DNA of 64,000 nt from positions 2,361,931-2,425,930 of the forward strand of contig CM074193.1 in the NCBI GenBank assembly GCA_037179385.1, read 5' to 3'. A program made the translations under genes and the position numbers. Each line of letters begins with the position of its first letter. Within the stretch, counting starts at the first letter, position 1. Shown in pieces: positions 1 to 11,004 of the stretch. The notes under the pieces are model-generated. The model was not told the origin of the DNA and searched no databases. It worked only from the letters and a program-made list of their open reading frames with translations. The stretch is from Holothuria scabra. Lineage: Eukaryota; Echinodermata; Holothuroidea; Aspidochirotida; Holothuriidae.

Positions 1-921
1 TACAATAGTGAAGGTATAAAATATGATGAAGGATACTTTGATGAGAAATAAGAAGAAAATTGTGATTTTTAGCTGCTATTTCAAAGTAAGTTTGGAGGAC
101 TGCTCTTGACCTTTAAGCAAATGGAGTAGGCTGACCGATTGGTTAGAAACAGAGCTGTTTATCAAGGTAGGAAACTTGGATAGATCTCATATTTGGTAGT
201 TGAATGAGTTATGATAAGTCATCTGAGGTAATGCAAAATAATTTTTCAAACATGTTAGTATCACATTTCACTGAAAAAGTATGGCATTAATTTCAGTAGT
301 ACATCATCAAAACCTGAATGCATTTTTGCATTCAAGTTGATATTAACATGTGTGAGTGCACAGAATGAGTACTTCAAAAGAAAGAAAGAAAGAAAAGCTG
401 AATTGAAATGGGCAGTTAACTCTCCAGAACTTAGTGACAATACTGAAGTTATGATATGTCAGTATGGAACAGATATAGATAATGTATTGAGGACAATCAG
501 TGTCAAATAACCATGTTATGGGTGAATTGAATTGGGTGTGGAGTGGGTCCAGGTCAAATGTTATAGATAGAGTGACTTGACTAGGTAGTGAGCCATAGCT
601 GGTATGCTACTGCTAGACATGTTTCGATAAGTATTCAGTCTCATCAATAGCAGTGTTGTAAAGTGGGCCATAAAATATGCCAACAAGTCGAATAATTTGA
701 GTGATCAATCGTGAAATTTGTATCCTGTCTTTTTTTTTTTTGACAAGCTGGTGTATAGCTCACAATAGAGAAAAATAAAACAGTTGCATGGTAGCAAGCA
801 GACCTGTTTCCGAGAGCAGAACTTCAAGTGGAATGATGTAAAAAGTTTAACAAATCAATGCTTTATTGCGTAGTAAACTAGTGAACAAGTTTTTGCCAGT
901 AATGTTTATGAATATCAAAGA
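1..921. other. Unannotated AT-rich sequence
   Basis: No gene, repeat family member or RNA is recognisable here. The only local structures are a short GAAA-type microsatellite near 380-400 and a T run near 730-742. Open frames are short and have no family resemblance. Confidence 0.6.
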
Positions 922-1472
922 TAGCCTGCTGTAAGCAGACTATTGTGTTTGCGTTTCAACTGCTACATTCAAATATCAAAAGTATTACTTTCACAACTTT
1001 AAATAATACTATGAGTCTTTCATCGGCTTCACTGTTGAACAGCCCACGTTTCCAACTAAGTTACTTGGCATACCTACGGTATACAATAGCCTGCCAACTT
1101 TCTTGCGAATCTCATTTACAACCTCCAAATATGACGTCACGACAAAAATTAAAATGTTAAATTATATCTCGTGTAATAGGTAATATCTATTGAACGTATG
1201 GCCTGGTAAACATTTTCCACCTACAAAAGCTAATTAGGTCGTTCGCCGTTCGTTGTATCAGTTGTATGTACCAAAATACACTATTCATACTTGTTTCGTG
1301 TACCACGTGACCATTTCATGTTTACTAATTTGTCCCTCAAAATGCGGGAGTCCCATAAATGTTAACTGGACGAAGGTTTGCAAACTCTGTATATTATACT
1401 GTTTAGAGAGGTGTATTATGATTAAGAGAGAGCGTCATCTCTCGGCTACTACAGAGTCTGCTCTGCAGGCTA
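922..1472 (+). mobile_element. ~550 bp MITE, copy 1 of family A
   Basis: A non-autonomous DNA transposon is inferred because the segment ends in matching inverted termini: TAGCCTGCTGTAAGCAGACT on the left and the complement of AGTCTGCTCTGCAGGCTA on the right. It recurs at 34767-35308 over its full length in the same orientation. The termini are bordered by TA, which would fit a TA or short A/T target duplication, but the exact boundary is not resolved. Two open frames of 71 and 80 codons lie inside and are not conserved as frames in the second copy, so they are not genes. The superfamily cannot be named from the ends alone. Confidence 0.75.
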
Positions 1473-2094
1473 TATCAACGATGATTGGATGTTGATGAGG
1501 TACAAGACTTTGTGGTTATAGATAGTTTACAAAGTGGATAAAATTGCAGTTATGGAAGCAAAAATGTAACTTGATAAAAGTGTAAGTAATTCAAAATTTT
1601 AGTAAAGCTTTATGGCAAGTTGGTGTAGATAGTTTCCCAAATTTACAGAAAGACACGAGTTCTTTTTGAGGACTTCTCTAGAGAACAGTTAAACTGTTAT
1701 AGAAGCTTTGCAATTACGTCATGGAACCACCATGCTGGAACTTAAACATGCAAACCAAATGCAAGTGACTTTGTGCTCAATGCATTGCACCATACCATGC
1801 CTGGAGTATACACATTCATCCAGCAAGGGCATCATGTGACATCTGCTATGTACTTACATGTGCCCCAACATGGCCGCCCAGGAGTATTATGAAAAGCCTC
1901 TATAGGTTATCTTCTTGGAAAATGGAGACAAAATATGAAAGATTATCTCATTTAATAATGTTAATTGAGTGAATAAAAAGACAGTCGGACTAAACTGGCA
2001 TAAAATGTTGTTATGAGTCAGTATTCTTCAGCAAAACAAACCACTCTTCCAATATGACCAATGTTCCGTGGAAGTAGAAAATGCTGTCCCTGGT
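1473..2094. other. Unannotated sequence
   Basis: I see no gene, RNA or repeat structure in this stretch. Confidence 0.55.
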
Positions 2095-2395
2095 TCAAAT
2101 TTCAGTTGAACCCAGTTCAACTTGGTTTTACTGGATCCAGTTGGATTCCAGTTAGAACCCAGTTTAAAACCAGTTAAATCCAGTTAATCTCATATGAAAT
2201 TTGGACAAATTCAAATGGGTTAAAGTAGTTATCCCAGATGAAAGCTGCAGTAGAACCCAGTTTAAGCCAGTTGGTATGATATTAATTTGGGCAAAACCAA
2301 CCGGAACAAGTTGAAACCAGTTGAATTAGTCAACAAACCAGTTGAATTGGTCAACTGGGTTCAATAGAAATGTGAAACGGGTATGGGTTCAGTAT
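2095..2395. repeat. Degenerate CCAGTT-rich array
   Basis: About ten copies of the hexamer CCAGTT, usually within longer units such as GAACCCAGTT, AACCAGTT or CCAGTTGAATT, are scattered through 300 bases. Complementary AACTGG copies also occur towards the right end. Unit spacing is irregular. It resembles a decayed minisatellite or the inside of an older element rather than a microsatellite. No coding frame runs through it. Confidence 0.65.
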
Positions 2396-2469
2396 GTTCA
2401 AAGTCAGAAGAAATTTTGCTAAGTTGCCCTGACACTTATAAGAGAAATAGGTTTCAGACACATTTTTTT

Positions 2470-2882
2470 CCCACCCTCTTTTATTCAGTGTTGGTACAAT
2501 TGGGTACATGTTAATAAAGCAATATATCAAAATGTGTCTGCATGCTAACGTGCAGAAATAACATATACCTACAACATTTAAACCTTTTTTTCAACATAAA
2601 GTATTATGCACTTTGAGTTTGCATTTGTAATGAACATAAATCTTTGACTTCAATGTCCCATTCTTATGTTTGCAACTGTTCTCTCTTCTTTTAATCAGTG
2701 TATGCACAAGCATAGTGCATATTTACAAAGCAATAAAATTACTGCATGTCTGCATGTTAATGAGGAAAAATAACATACACATACTACGCTTATACATTTT
2801 GCTCCAACATAATCCAAACATGTATTTTGAATGTGCTTTTACAATGAATATAGATCTTTTGCAGTAGCCTATTCTTACAGAC
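2470..2882. repeat. Tandem duplication, period ~210 bp
   Basis: The segment 2470-2670 is followed directly by a diverged copy at 2671-2882. Landmarks recur about 210 bases apart: ATTCAGTG at 2483 and AATCAGTG at 2693, then AAAGCAATA, GTCTGCATG, AATAACATA and ATTCTTA in the same order. The copies have many substitutions and small indels, so the duplication is old. The 109-codon open frame on the minus strand (2723-3052) lies partly in the second copy and has no family resemblance. Confidence 0.7.
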
Positions 2883-5439
2883 ACATAGTACAACCTGTGT
2901 TCTGATATGATGGAAGCTTCAAGTGTGTACGACTCACTATTTTCTGGCAATCTAAAATGCTCCTTGGCAATGCACAGAAATTGTGGAATACAGACAGAAC
3001 ATTTTCTATAGGAAACCAACTTAATTGTTGCAGATTTGATTTGTTTCCCCAAAATAAACCTTATTTCCAGTCCTGTCTTGAAAATTGATACATCATCAAT
3101 ATGTTTTCAATGTTTCATTTTGTCATGCATAATCTAAAGGCGAAACAAGTCACCAAGAATTAAGATTCCTGTATGACTTTATTCGTATGTTTTATTTAAT
3201 TTTGTAGAACCTTGAAAGTGGTGTTAATATTTATTCATTGTACTAAAAATAAATTTCATCATAAAGAAATGCTTGTTTTGTCCTCAAACTAGGTAACCTC
3301 TACTTCCAATACATGGAGGAAGACTCCAAAACCTCTGTTGCTTATTTACAACTTTAACTAAGTACAATTTAACTTTTTAACTTTAATAAATGGCATTGGT
3401 ATGAAAAAAATGAAAAAAAATGTAAACATATGGACATTATTAATCTTTCTGGTTTATTAAACAGTTCACCAGCTCTGGTCATTCAGCTGTCTTCATCACC
3501 TGTTCTTTCTATACAAGGGTTTAGAGATGGATTCATTGCTGGAACTGGTAAGTCTTAGTACTTTGTACTTTAAGGGTTGCAGAGTTGTAGTGATTCATGA
3601 CTCAAGTCCCTATTTTCCAAAAGGGAAATTACTTCAGGAAGGTACCATAATTTTCAATGTAGGAATTATTCAGTGACTCCATTGACTGACTCCAGTAACA
3701 TTAACAGTAGTACATGACTTGGCCCAACTGCAAAATTAAAAGAATATGCCAATTAAAAGCAGTTAGGCAGAGGCGCAAGTCATACGTTACGCTCCAGTTT
3801 TTTCCTGAAGGAAAATCTGCCTTGCAGACTTGAAAAAAGGTGAAAAACTCCACCAATGTGCTACTTTATGTTTATACTTACTGGTTCACAGTATACAATG
3901 TGCCCAAAATAGAAAATAAAGTAAGGTCTCCGTAGCTGCAAGTCGTATGTGCAAAGCTTATGAAGTTCTGAGTTACCGCAGGTGAATCCAACTTTTCTAT
4001 TCAGGCTATTTAACACCATTCAGCAAACTGTCATTCTGTCATTCATTATAGTCACTGTATAATCACTGTAGCATTAAATTTCCAACAAACCAACACTGAA
4101 GAGCTGATCAGTTGTTTACAAACTACCTGTCATTCTAGCTGCCACTAACAATGCTTCCACATAGCTTGATGATAAGTATATTAATATTTTTCCACTCACC
4201 TACAATCAATACATTATACTTCCTAAATTTTACCTATTGCAGTTAGTTGAGTGTAATGGCTGCTGACTGCTGAGGGGAATTGAAGATTTCATAAATCTTT
4301 CAAAGGCATGTTTCGTTAAGTATGGAAACTTACTGATTTTTGCAGCCATTTGAGTTTACAGAGCCTTATGAGAAGAATGGTCAGAATAAAACAGAAAACT
4401 TATGATTTGTTTGATTTAACTAATATTGAACTTCAATGGCCTGTTCAAGTACAGACTTTGATGGGTTTGTAAGAACCCTCAGATAGTAATAACAATATCT
4501 TGCAAGTTTGAGTTCTTCAAAGGCCCGCCCGCATACATGGTGCAGGTCCTTAGAATCTTGCAACTTTTTGGACATGTTCAAAAGTTCTGCTATAGGCTCA
4601 TTCATGCTTACATCACAGATTGGCACTGGTTGGCATAGAACATGCACAGGAACATATGGGGAACATATGGGTGCACGTACAGTTTTATGCATGATCTTGC
4701 AATTGCAGGCACAATGTTGAGGAATTAGAATGTGCATTTCATTTTGTAGAAATGTATGCATATCTCATCAAATCTGTTGCCAAGCAGCAGTGACGTCATT
4801 TGTTTATAAAGATAACTGAGTTTATTACTTGATATTTTCTGTGAGTGTGACCATCACAAATGTGTCAATTCTTTCAAGTTGTTGACTTGAGTTTATCTGA
4901 GTTGGTGGTCACTACCATGGACTGGAATATTGGCCTCTGTATCTGTAGGTAAGATGTTGTTTTATGTAGATCATCAACCATTCATAAATACCTTTTGAGA
5001 ATGCTGGCTTGTGATTGGTCAGTTACCCATGTTCTAATACAGTGTAGAGATATAGGGTGTATGGAGGGCAAGTTTTTGATCAACATGACAAAAACAGAGC
5101 TTTGCTGACACAGTATATGTAGGCTAGGCTTGACTATGTAGTTTTATGTTACATACATTAAACAACAGTTGTATTATAGTACACATACCGGTCCAACTAC
5201 TTCAAAGTGGTGCCTGACGTTTAAAGCAATTAAGGCATATGACTGTAATTTTCCCTGTAACGGTCCAACTTAAAATGTAAATATATTTGGTTGACTGCAT
5301 TGTTGCATGTACATTGAAACAAATAAATAAGGTCAGATGCCTAATCAGATTTCAGACCTTTAATTGAGAGAATATTAAGTGAAGGCCTTGTTATATGTTT
5401 CAAAGTCACATAAAGCCTAGGGCCCAAATTAGGCCTAGG
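2883..5439. other. Unannotated sequence with one weak ORF
   Basis: No repeat family or RNA gene is recognised. The most protein-like frame is on the minus strand at 4420-4761 (113 codons). Its C-terminal 65 residues look helical and mixed in charge, but I cannot match them to a family and no convincing splice sites frame them. CGGTCCAACT occurs twice (near 5189 and 5259) with no further structure. Confidence 0.5.
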
Positions 5440-6410
5440 CCTAGGCTTAGACCCCAATCGTGCAAATGATACGGTACACTGTTGATTAGAAAAAGAAATG
5501 TAAGTAGGACTACATGACTTCCTAGGCCTACCTCAGTTAGGCTCGAATTTCGAAACTTCTAGCCTATCTGGGGAGATGAAAAAAGCAGTTTTGAAATGAG
5601 TGCTCGAGTATAACGTTACTCACTAACCTTAAAAGCTCATATCTTGCATATTCCATACATAAGGCTTGGTCAAGTATTCTGTGCACCATTAGCTATGTAA
5701 GGAAATTTAGCACCAGAATCGCCAAGGGAATTGAAGATGTAATATTAATAATGAGAGGCATCTACGCTGGCCCAAGTAGCCTGCCTACTGCATGGACAAA
5801 CGTCATCAAAATTGTGATAGATTCTCTCTGCAATGAAATCTTTAGGAATTGCGACAGCCACCGTTAGTAAACGCAAATCTGCCTGGTTCCATAAAGTTTT
5901 ACTCAAAAAGGTCAAGCTAATGTACTGACTCGGCCACATTATGAAAACATCGTAAAACTAATCTGAAAGGCTAACGTTGGGCTTAAGGTTGTTAGCCTAA
6001 CGTAGGCTAGTTGTTTAGTGTTTTCAACAACGTATAGCAGGACGTTAGTCTGTCAAAGTCAAACGTCACAGTGAGCAATATAAACCAAGCCACAGATCCT
6101 CAAGCAAGTATACAATTATAGTGGAACTATTCACAACTATATTCCTAAATCCAACAGAAAAATCGTTCCAAATATGACCTCATTCAAGACTTCTAAAATG
6201 TAACTTATTAGTTAAATAGACAGCACATAGTAGGTCTATGAGTAGTATGACTGAATGAGTCATGGCTAGGCTGTGTACGTACAAGTGACGAAGGTAGCGT
6301 GTAGCTAGCTACTGTGCATTGCAGTAATCACTCAGTACAGCTCTTCACTATGCTATTCAATGCCAACATCATTGTAACGTACGCCTGTACGAGCACTTCA
6401 TCAAACTTAA
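5440..6410. other. CpG-enriched patch (possible promoter or first-exon region)
   Basis: I count roughly 27 CpG dinucleotides in this ~970 bp, against two or three in 9000-10000. This is the strongest CpG contrast in the window that no recognised transposon explains. In CpG-methylated animal genomes such a patch usually marks unmethylated promoter or 5' exon DNA, or a recently arrived sequence. No TATA box, start codon context or splice donor could be fixed. A 64-codon minus-strand frame (5745-5939) lies inside and is not recognised. AGGCCT repeats border the left edge. Confidence 0.45.
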
Positions 6411-6505
6411 GTCAGTTAAGGAAAATAATTGATGATCAATGAAAAATTTATAAAAAAGAAAGCATTTTCCCTTCTAAACTTCTCAAAATTAAAGTATTTA
6501 TGAAT

Positions 6506-6677
6506 GGGAATAAAGTCATGGTGCCCATGTCTCTACATCATATTCGAGCAGGCTGTGACGTCACCTATATGGGCTGGGAAACCCTCGACTTCGCCTTGGG
6601 TCTCTCAGCCCATATGCGTGATGTCATAGCCTGTTCAAATCTGATGTAGAGACATGGGCACCATTGACTTTATTCCC
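6506..6677. mobile_element. Fold-back MITE with ~72 bp arms
   Basis: The left arm (6506-6576) is matched by the complement of the right arm (6606-6677) with one indel and several substitutions, leaving a spacer of about 28 bases. Both ends begin GGGAATAAAGTC. Several arm differences are CG against TG or CA, the pattern expected from methylated CpG decay. The whole unit could fold into one long hairpin. No clear target duplication is visible, so the superfamily is open. Confidence 0.75.
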
Positions 6678-9600
6678 TAATTTAAAACTAAAAGTATGCT
6701 ATGGGGAAGAAATGACATGGTATGACAAAAAGCATGATGGAATGTAAGTTTTTGCTTAAATCCATCATAGGATAGGATTTTAGGATGAAATAGCATTCCC
6801 TAAGAAAGTACCCAACTACAGGTTCATTACCATACTCCAGTTAGATGCTATAATGGGCACCAGTTCTGTAATGAGCATGTATCATTCTGACAATTGCAAA
6901 AGAAGCCAAACAGCTTAACAGGATTTATATTAAAATTAACAACAAATTTTCAATTAGTGCCAGCAAAAGTGGGATTCAAATTACTCATATTATGTTGAAG
7001 GATAGCATCATCTTTCAGTTTAATCTGAGATAAACTGCTATTAAATTTCAACCTTAAGTGCATTTAACAAATGCTTGTATGCACACTCTAAATTTGTTAG
7101 TGATAAGTTAAACAACACTTGACATGTTTTGGTATTGGAAGATTTTGTGAAAGGAAAACTGGAGCTCATCTGTGTGTATTGGGGATATATCTATGATTCC
7201 ATAAGCTGATGTATGTATCCAAATTTTAGAATGGCTAAGGACACATCAGAAAGTCACCAGGCTCAGTATTAGACACCTTGTGAAAATAGCCATTGTTGGC
7301 ACTGCAGTAAGAATTGACTGGTGTGATATGAATAAGTAACATTTCCTGTCATAAGTGTGTGCTGTTCCAGTTCATATCAAGGCTATGATTCTTCCTCCCA
7401 TGAGGAATTCTCAAATGGTGCTTTAAATTATTCCATGCAGGGTAAGAGATATCCAGTGAAGGTCCTTAGATGCAAGAATCTGAAAATAAATGGATAAAAG
7501 AGCAGTTTTTGAGAACACTTTCAATTATTCTCATATCAGAAATGTCCTCGTTGTTACACCTACATACTGTATCAGTTTCATAATACAACCAGCTGATCCC
7601 TAACTCGAGGCAGACATTTGCTAAAACAAAAATGACTGCAATCAGCCGACCGTTCATTTTTGAATCTAGGATATTTCTTGAAATATATCAAGATACCTCA
7701 GTTTTCTTCTTTTTTTTTTAAAAGAAAGCTTAAAAGATGAAGTGTGCTTGCAGTCACATGGGATACACAAAACCAAATAGTAACACTAGAACTAAGCATT
7801 TGATATCCCCCTGACCTCACTGAATGTTACAACATGGAATTCTCAAGGGTGAGTAGATGTGTATTAATTACTACTCAGGCATTCATAAAGTTGGACAATA
7901 GTCAGAGAGAAGATCTGCTCAGCAAGTTTATATTACTCCCATCTGTCTTTTCAACCTTTTTTTTTTTACTAGAGGCTCAGCTTAGGTGGATTCATTGGTT
8001 TCTGTAATTGATAGGATGTTGTGACATTCAAAATTAAGATCATACAGAAAGGGAAAAAAGGATGAAGACTTTTTTATTTGAGTGCTATTTGAAGGATGCA
8101 TCAGATTTATGGAACAGAAAGTTAAAAGTTGCCATTTTACCACCCACTGTTTTTTTTCTTCATTTTTTGTTTCTTTTTGTTTCTTGTTTTTGGGTTGATT
8201 TTCCCTGAATTTACCTTCATTTTGTCTAGGCTGGAGGATCGTATGACATTTACGAAGTGACAGATGAGTTTTAGGTTTGTCAAGGTAACCTGCTATAGGT
8301 TGATTATCTCTATTCTAGAGAGCAAATCCTGTCTGCTAGCTGTCTGTTCTCTCAACATAAAGGGGTATTAACTGATCAAGGTGATCATTGTGGAGTTGAC
8401 GAATTCAAACTAATCCTCTTAAGTCTGCATTTGATTATGTTATACAACTTCAGCAGTGTTCTGGATTTGGAAACCTTACATGGCTTTAGTTTTATTTTAT
8501 GCCATATTTTCAAGGTCTCTAACAGAATTTCAAATTTTACGTGGCTGTCTTACATGAGAGAAACTTGAATCAGAAGTTCTCCCACTGTTGTGAACTAATT
8601 GTTTGAAAGTGTTCAACATTGTTTATTCTGTGTTATCCTGCACCTTTTTTTAGGAATTACACTAGGCATGTGGTTGAAAAAGATGAGGCTCTTTAGATAG
8701 ATACAATTTAAGCACACACCAACACCAATGTTTTATATATTGTTATACAGTTCAAAAACAATGCAAGCCTTCCCATTTATTCCACCCCTTGCGACAAGGG
8801 GAACACTTAGGACATATTTTACAACCCCCAGCCCACAGGGGGAGCACTTTAGAAGAATGTTGGTAGTCAAAAGAAGGAAGCCAGAAGAAAAAGAATATAT
8901 CACATTAGCAGATTTGTGTGAGGAATAAGTTTCCATTGTGGCCTTTCCTTTATCTCAGACAATAGAGACACTAAAAGGGACAAACAGAGTTTGTGTTTAC
9001 AAGTACCCTACGATTTTAAATGCACACCACAATGATACATTGGGTTGAAACCTGCTAAGAAATGATCCTCCATCATAGTCTGACATTGTGGTTCATCTTT
9101 GAATGAATGAGGCTATCTAGTTTTGAATCTAGTACCTGAACAAAAATTATGAAAAATCCCATTCCATTCAGCAGTAATTAAGAGAGAATTAACATTTCTT
9201 CTTACTTGAAAGACCTTTTTAATTTCTGTTGATTCTGGTAAATAATTATTCAAAAATGGAACAACCAAGTGCTAGAACAAATTAAGATTAATATTTGCTG
9301 TCAAAGTTTGATTGCCCCTTTAACCAAGGAGTTTACTTTATGTAAACAGGTGAATTTTCATTCTTCCTTATATTTTTAGCAAACAGGGGAGGAGGTATGC
9401 TCTCTCATCCATTTATCTTAGATGCCATTTCCAACTTTAAAAGGCAAATGCAACCATCTAACTTTAAAGACAATAGACTGTCACCCCAAGCAGAATTTGT
9501 ACACCATATGATTCTGGTCCACTGGTCATGTGACATTATTTTGACTGCAAATCTCTAAATTTGCAGAGAATAACTCTTTACTGTACCTATCATTTCATAC

Positions 9601-10749
9601 ATGCCTTGTTCAAACATTGCTAGCAGTGAAGTTTGTAAGGCAAATGAGGGGGGATTTTCAACAGTTTGTTGATATTTCAAAGCAATATTGCAATGAATAT
9701 CTTTTGCCTTAGAATAGCCATATCTTGTGAGCTTGTTGTTTTACCCATGAAAAATAAATGTTTATAGAGCAGATTTCTACTGTTTACCTTGGTATGTAGT
9801 AGACTGTTTGCAATTTTAGCTGCTGGAGATAAATCTTAGGGAAATGAAATTTGAATTGAAAGGTTCATATCCTAAAATACTTGTTAAAATGACATAGTTT
9901 GCTGTATGTGCATAAAATAGATTTAATGTAAAATGTTTCCAATGTTCTGTTTAGTTTGTATCTCATAGTAGCATCAGATGAAAATTGCTATAAAAGAAAT
10001 TACAGCTCCGTACCTTTTCAAATCAAAAATAGCTGTGATAAATTGTTTTGGACAGATGAGTAAAAGCCAAATGCCATTATCTTTATTTGCATTGTGTGAT
10101 TCATTGCCTTTGTCAGATTTATTTTGAATGATTACACACTTATATAGAAGTGATTTTTGACATTCAAGGACCACAACTGTGAAGAAGGTACAATTAGTTT
10201 TGACTTTTGATATCCTTAGGTACTGGGCTATACCTCAAACATCATCTAGGGTCAATCAATATTGGATGATTTTGAGTAAGGAAATTACACTCGATTGACG
10301 ACCTTCATGTGGTAGAGAGAGTTTCATATGTTAGGCAGATCTGAGGGAGTTCCCCTACCATTAAACCTTCTTTATAAACACATTCTGGTTGGAATTTCCA
10401 ATAAAACTGACAAGGATAATGAATGCTTCCAGTCTTGAAGTGACAGCTTAAACTGATCACTGTCCTGTTTGGAAAATGTATGTTATTGGCATCCATACAG
10501 ATACTGGTGGGCTGACACAAGCAAAACTTGCACAACTGCAAACTTGCAAAACTTGCAATAGGGTTTGTAGTCCAGTTTTTGTAATTCAAGAATTTCCAGG
10601 CCCAGAAAGTCAGGAAAAAGGAGCAATTTTCAAAAGGTCCCAGAAAAGTCAGGGAAGCTTAAGAAGTTAACTTCTTGTTTCCAATTTTCTCAATGTTCAG
10701 ATATTATTTTGTGGAAAGAACAGACAGAAATATGGGAGCTGATTGTTTG
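6678..10749. other. Unannotated sequence
   Basis: No gene or RNA is recognised apart from the short dispersed module listed at 8770-8848. T-rich tracts occur near 7709, 7960 and 8150-8195. At 9461-9492 a TTAAAGACAATAG start followed by CACCCCAAG resembles the left end of the TTAA MITE family seen elsewhere, but the interior does not match, so it is only a possible end fragment. Near 10575-10660 there are short repeats of the GAAAGTCAGG type. Confidence 0.5.
8770..8848 (+). repeat. Dispersed ~75 bp module, copy 1
   Basis: One of five segments sharing a core that ends TATTCTACAACCCCAGCCCA followed by CAGGGGG in the best copies. This copy has ATTTTACAACCCCC then AGCCCACAGGGGG at its right end. 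The C run and G run flank AGCCCACA and could form a short hairpin. See also 14007, 22398, 41227 and 63235; all lie on the same strand. I believe the motif belongs to a widespread invertebrate retroposon tail, but that is an uncertain recollection. Confidence 0.55.
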
Positions 10750-10945
10750 AAGAGGTCCTACATTCAGGTCATACTGACGACTTTACAAAATGGAACTTAC
10801 TGCTATTGTGCTTGGTTCTCAGCATAAATGTTGGAGTGGCAAACACAAGCCAGTGAGTCACAACTGGTAAAAAGGCTGTGGTCAGCCTGAGATAAAACAG
10901 TTGGTTAGAAACTGGGCTATAAAATTTATCTAAGCTAATTTTGCC
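10750..10945 (+). mobile_element. tRNA-derived SINE, 5'-truncated copy
   Basis: The body matches the SINE family seen complete at 49085-49319: a GGTCATACTG stretch, TGGAACTTACTGC, a TTGTGCTTGG block, AAGCCAGTGAGTCACAACTGG, and GGTTAGAAACTGGGC near the 3' end. The tRNA-like head is mostly missing. It lies just upstream of the non-LTR retrotransposon relic. Confidence 0.75.
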
Positions 10946-11004
10946 TTAAAGGTCTTGGAAGGTGTCAGTCAAGGTCTTGAAAGTCATGGAAATGTCATGG
11001 CATT

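Noticed and set aside
945..1495. 71- and 80-codon open frames
   Set aside because: Both sit in the 550 bp MITE and are broken in its second copy at 34767.
9461..9492. Another TTAA MITE copy
   Set aside because: Only the first ~30 bases resemble family T (TTAAAGACAATAG, CACCCCAAG); no interior landmark or right end follows.
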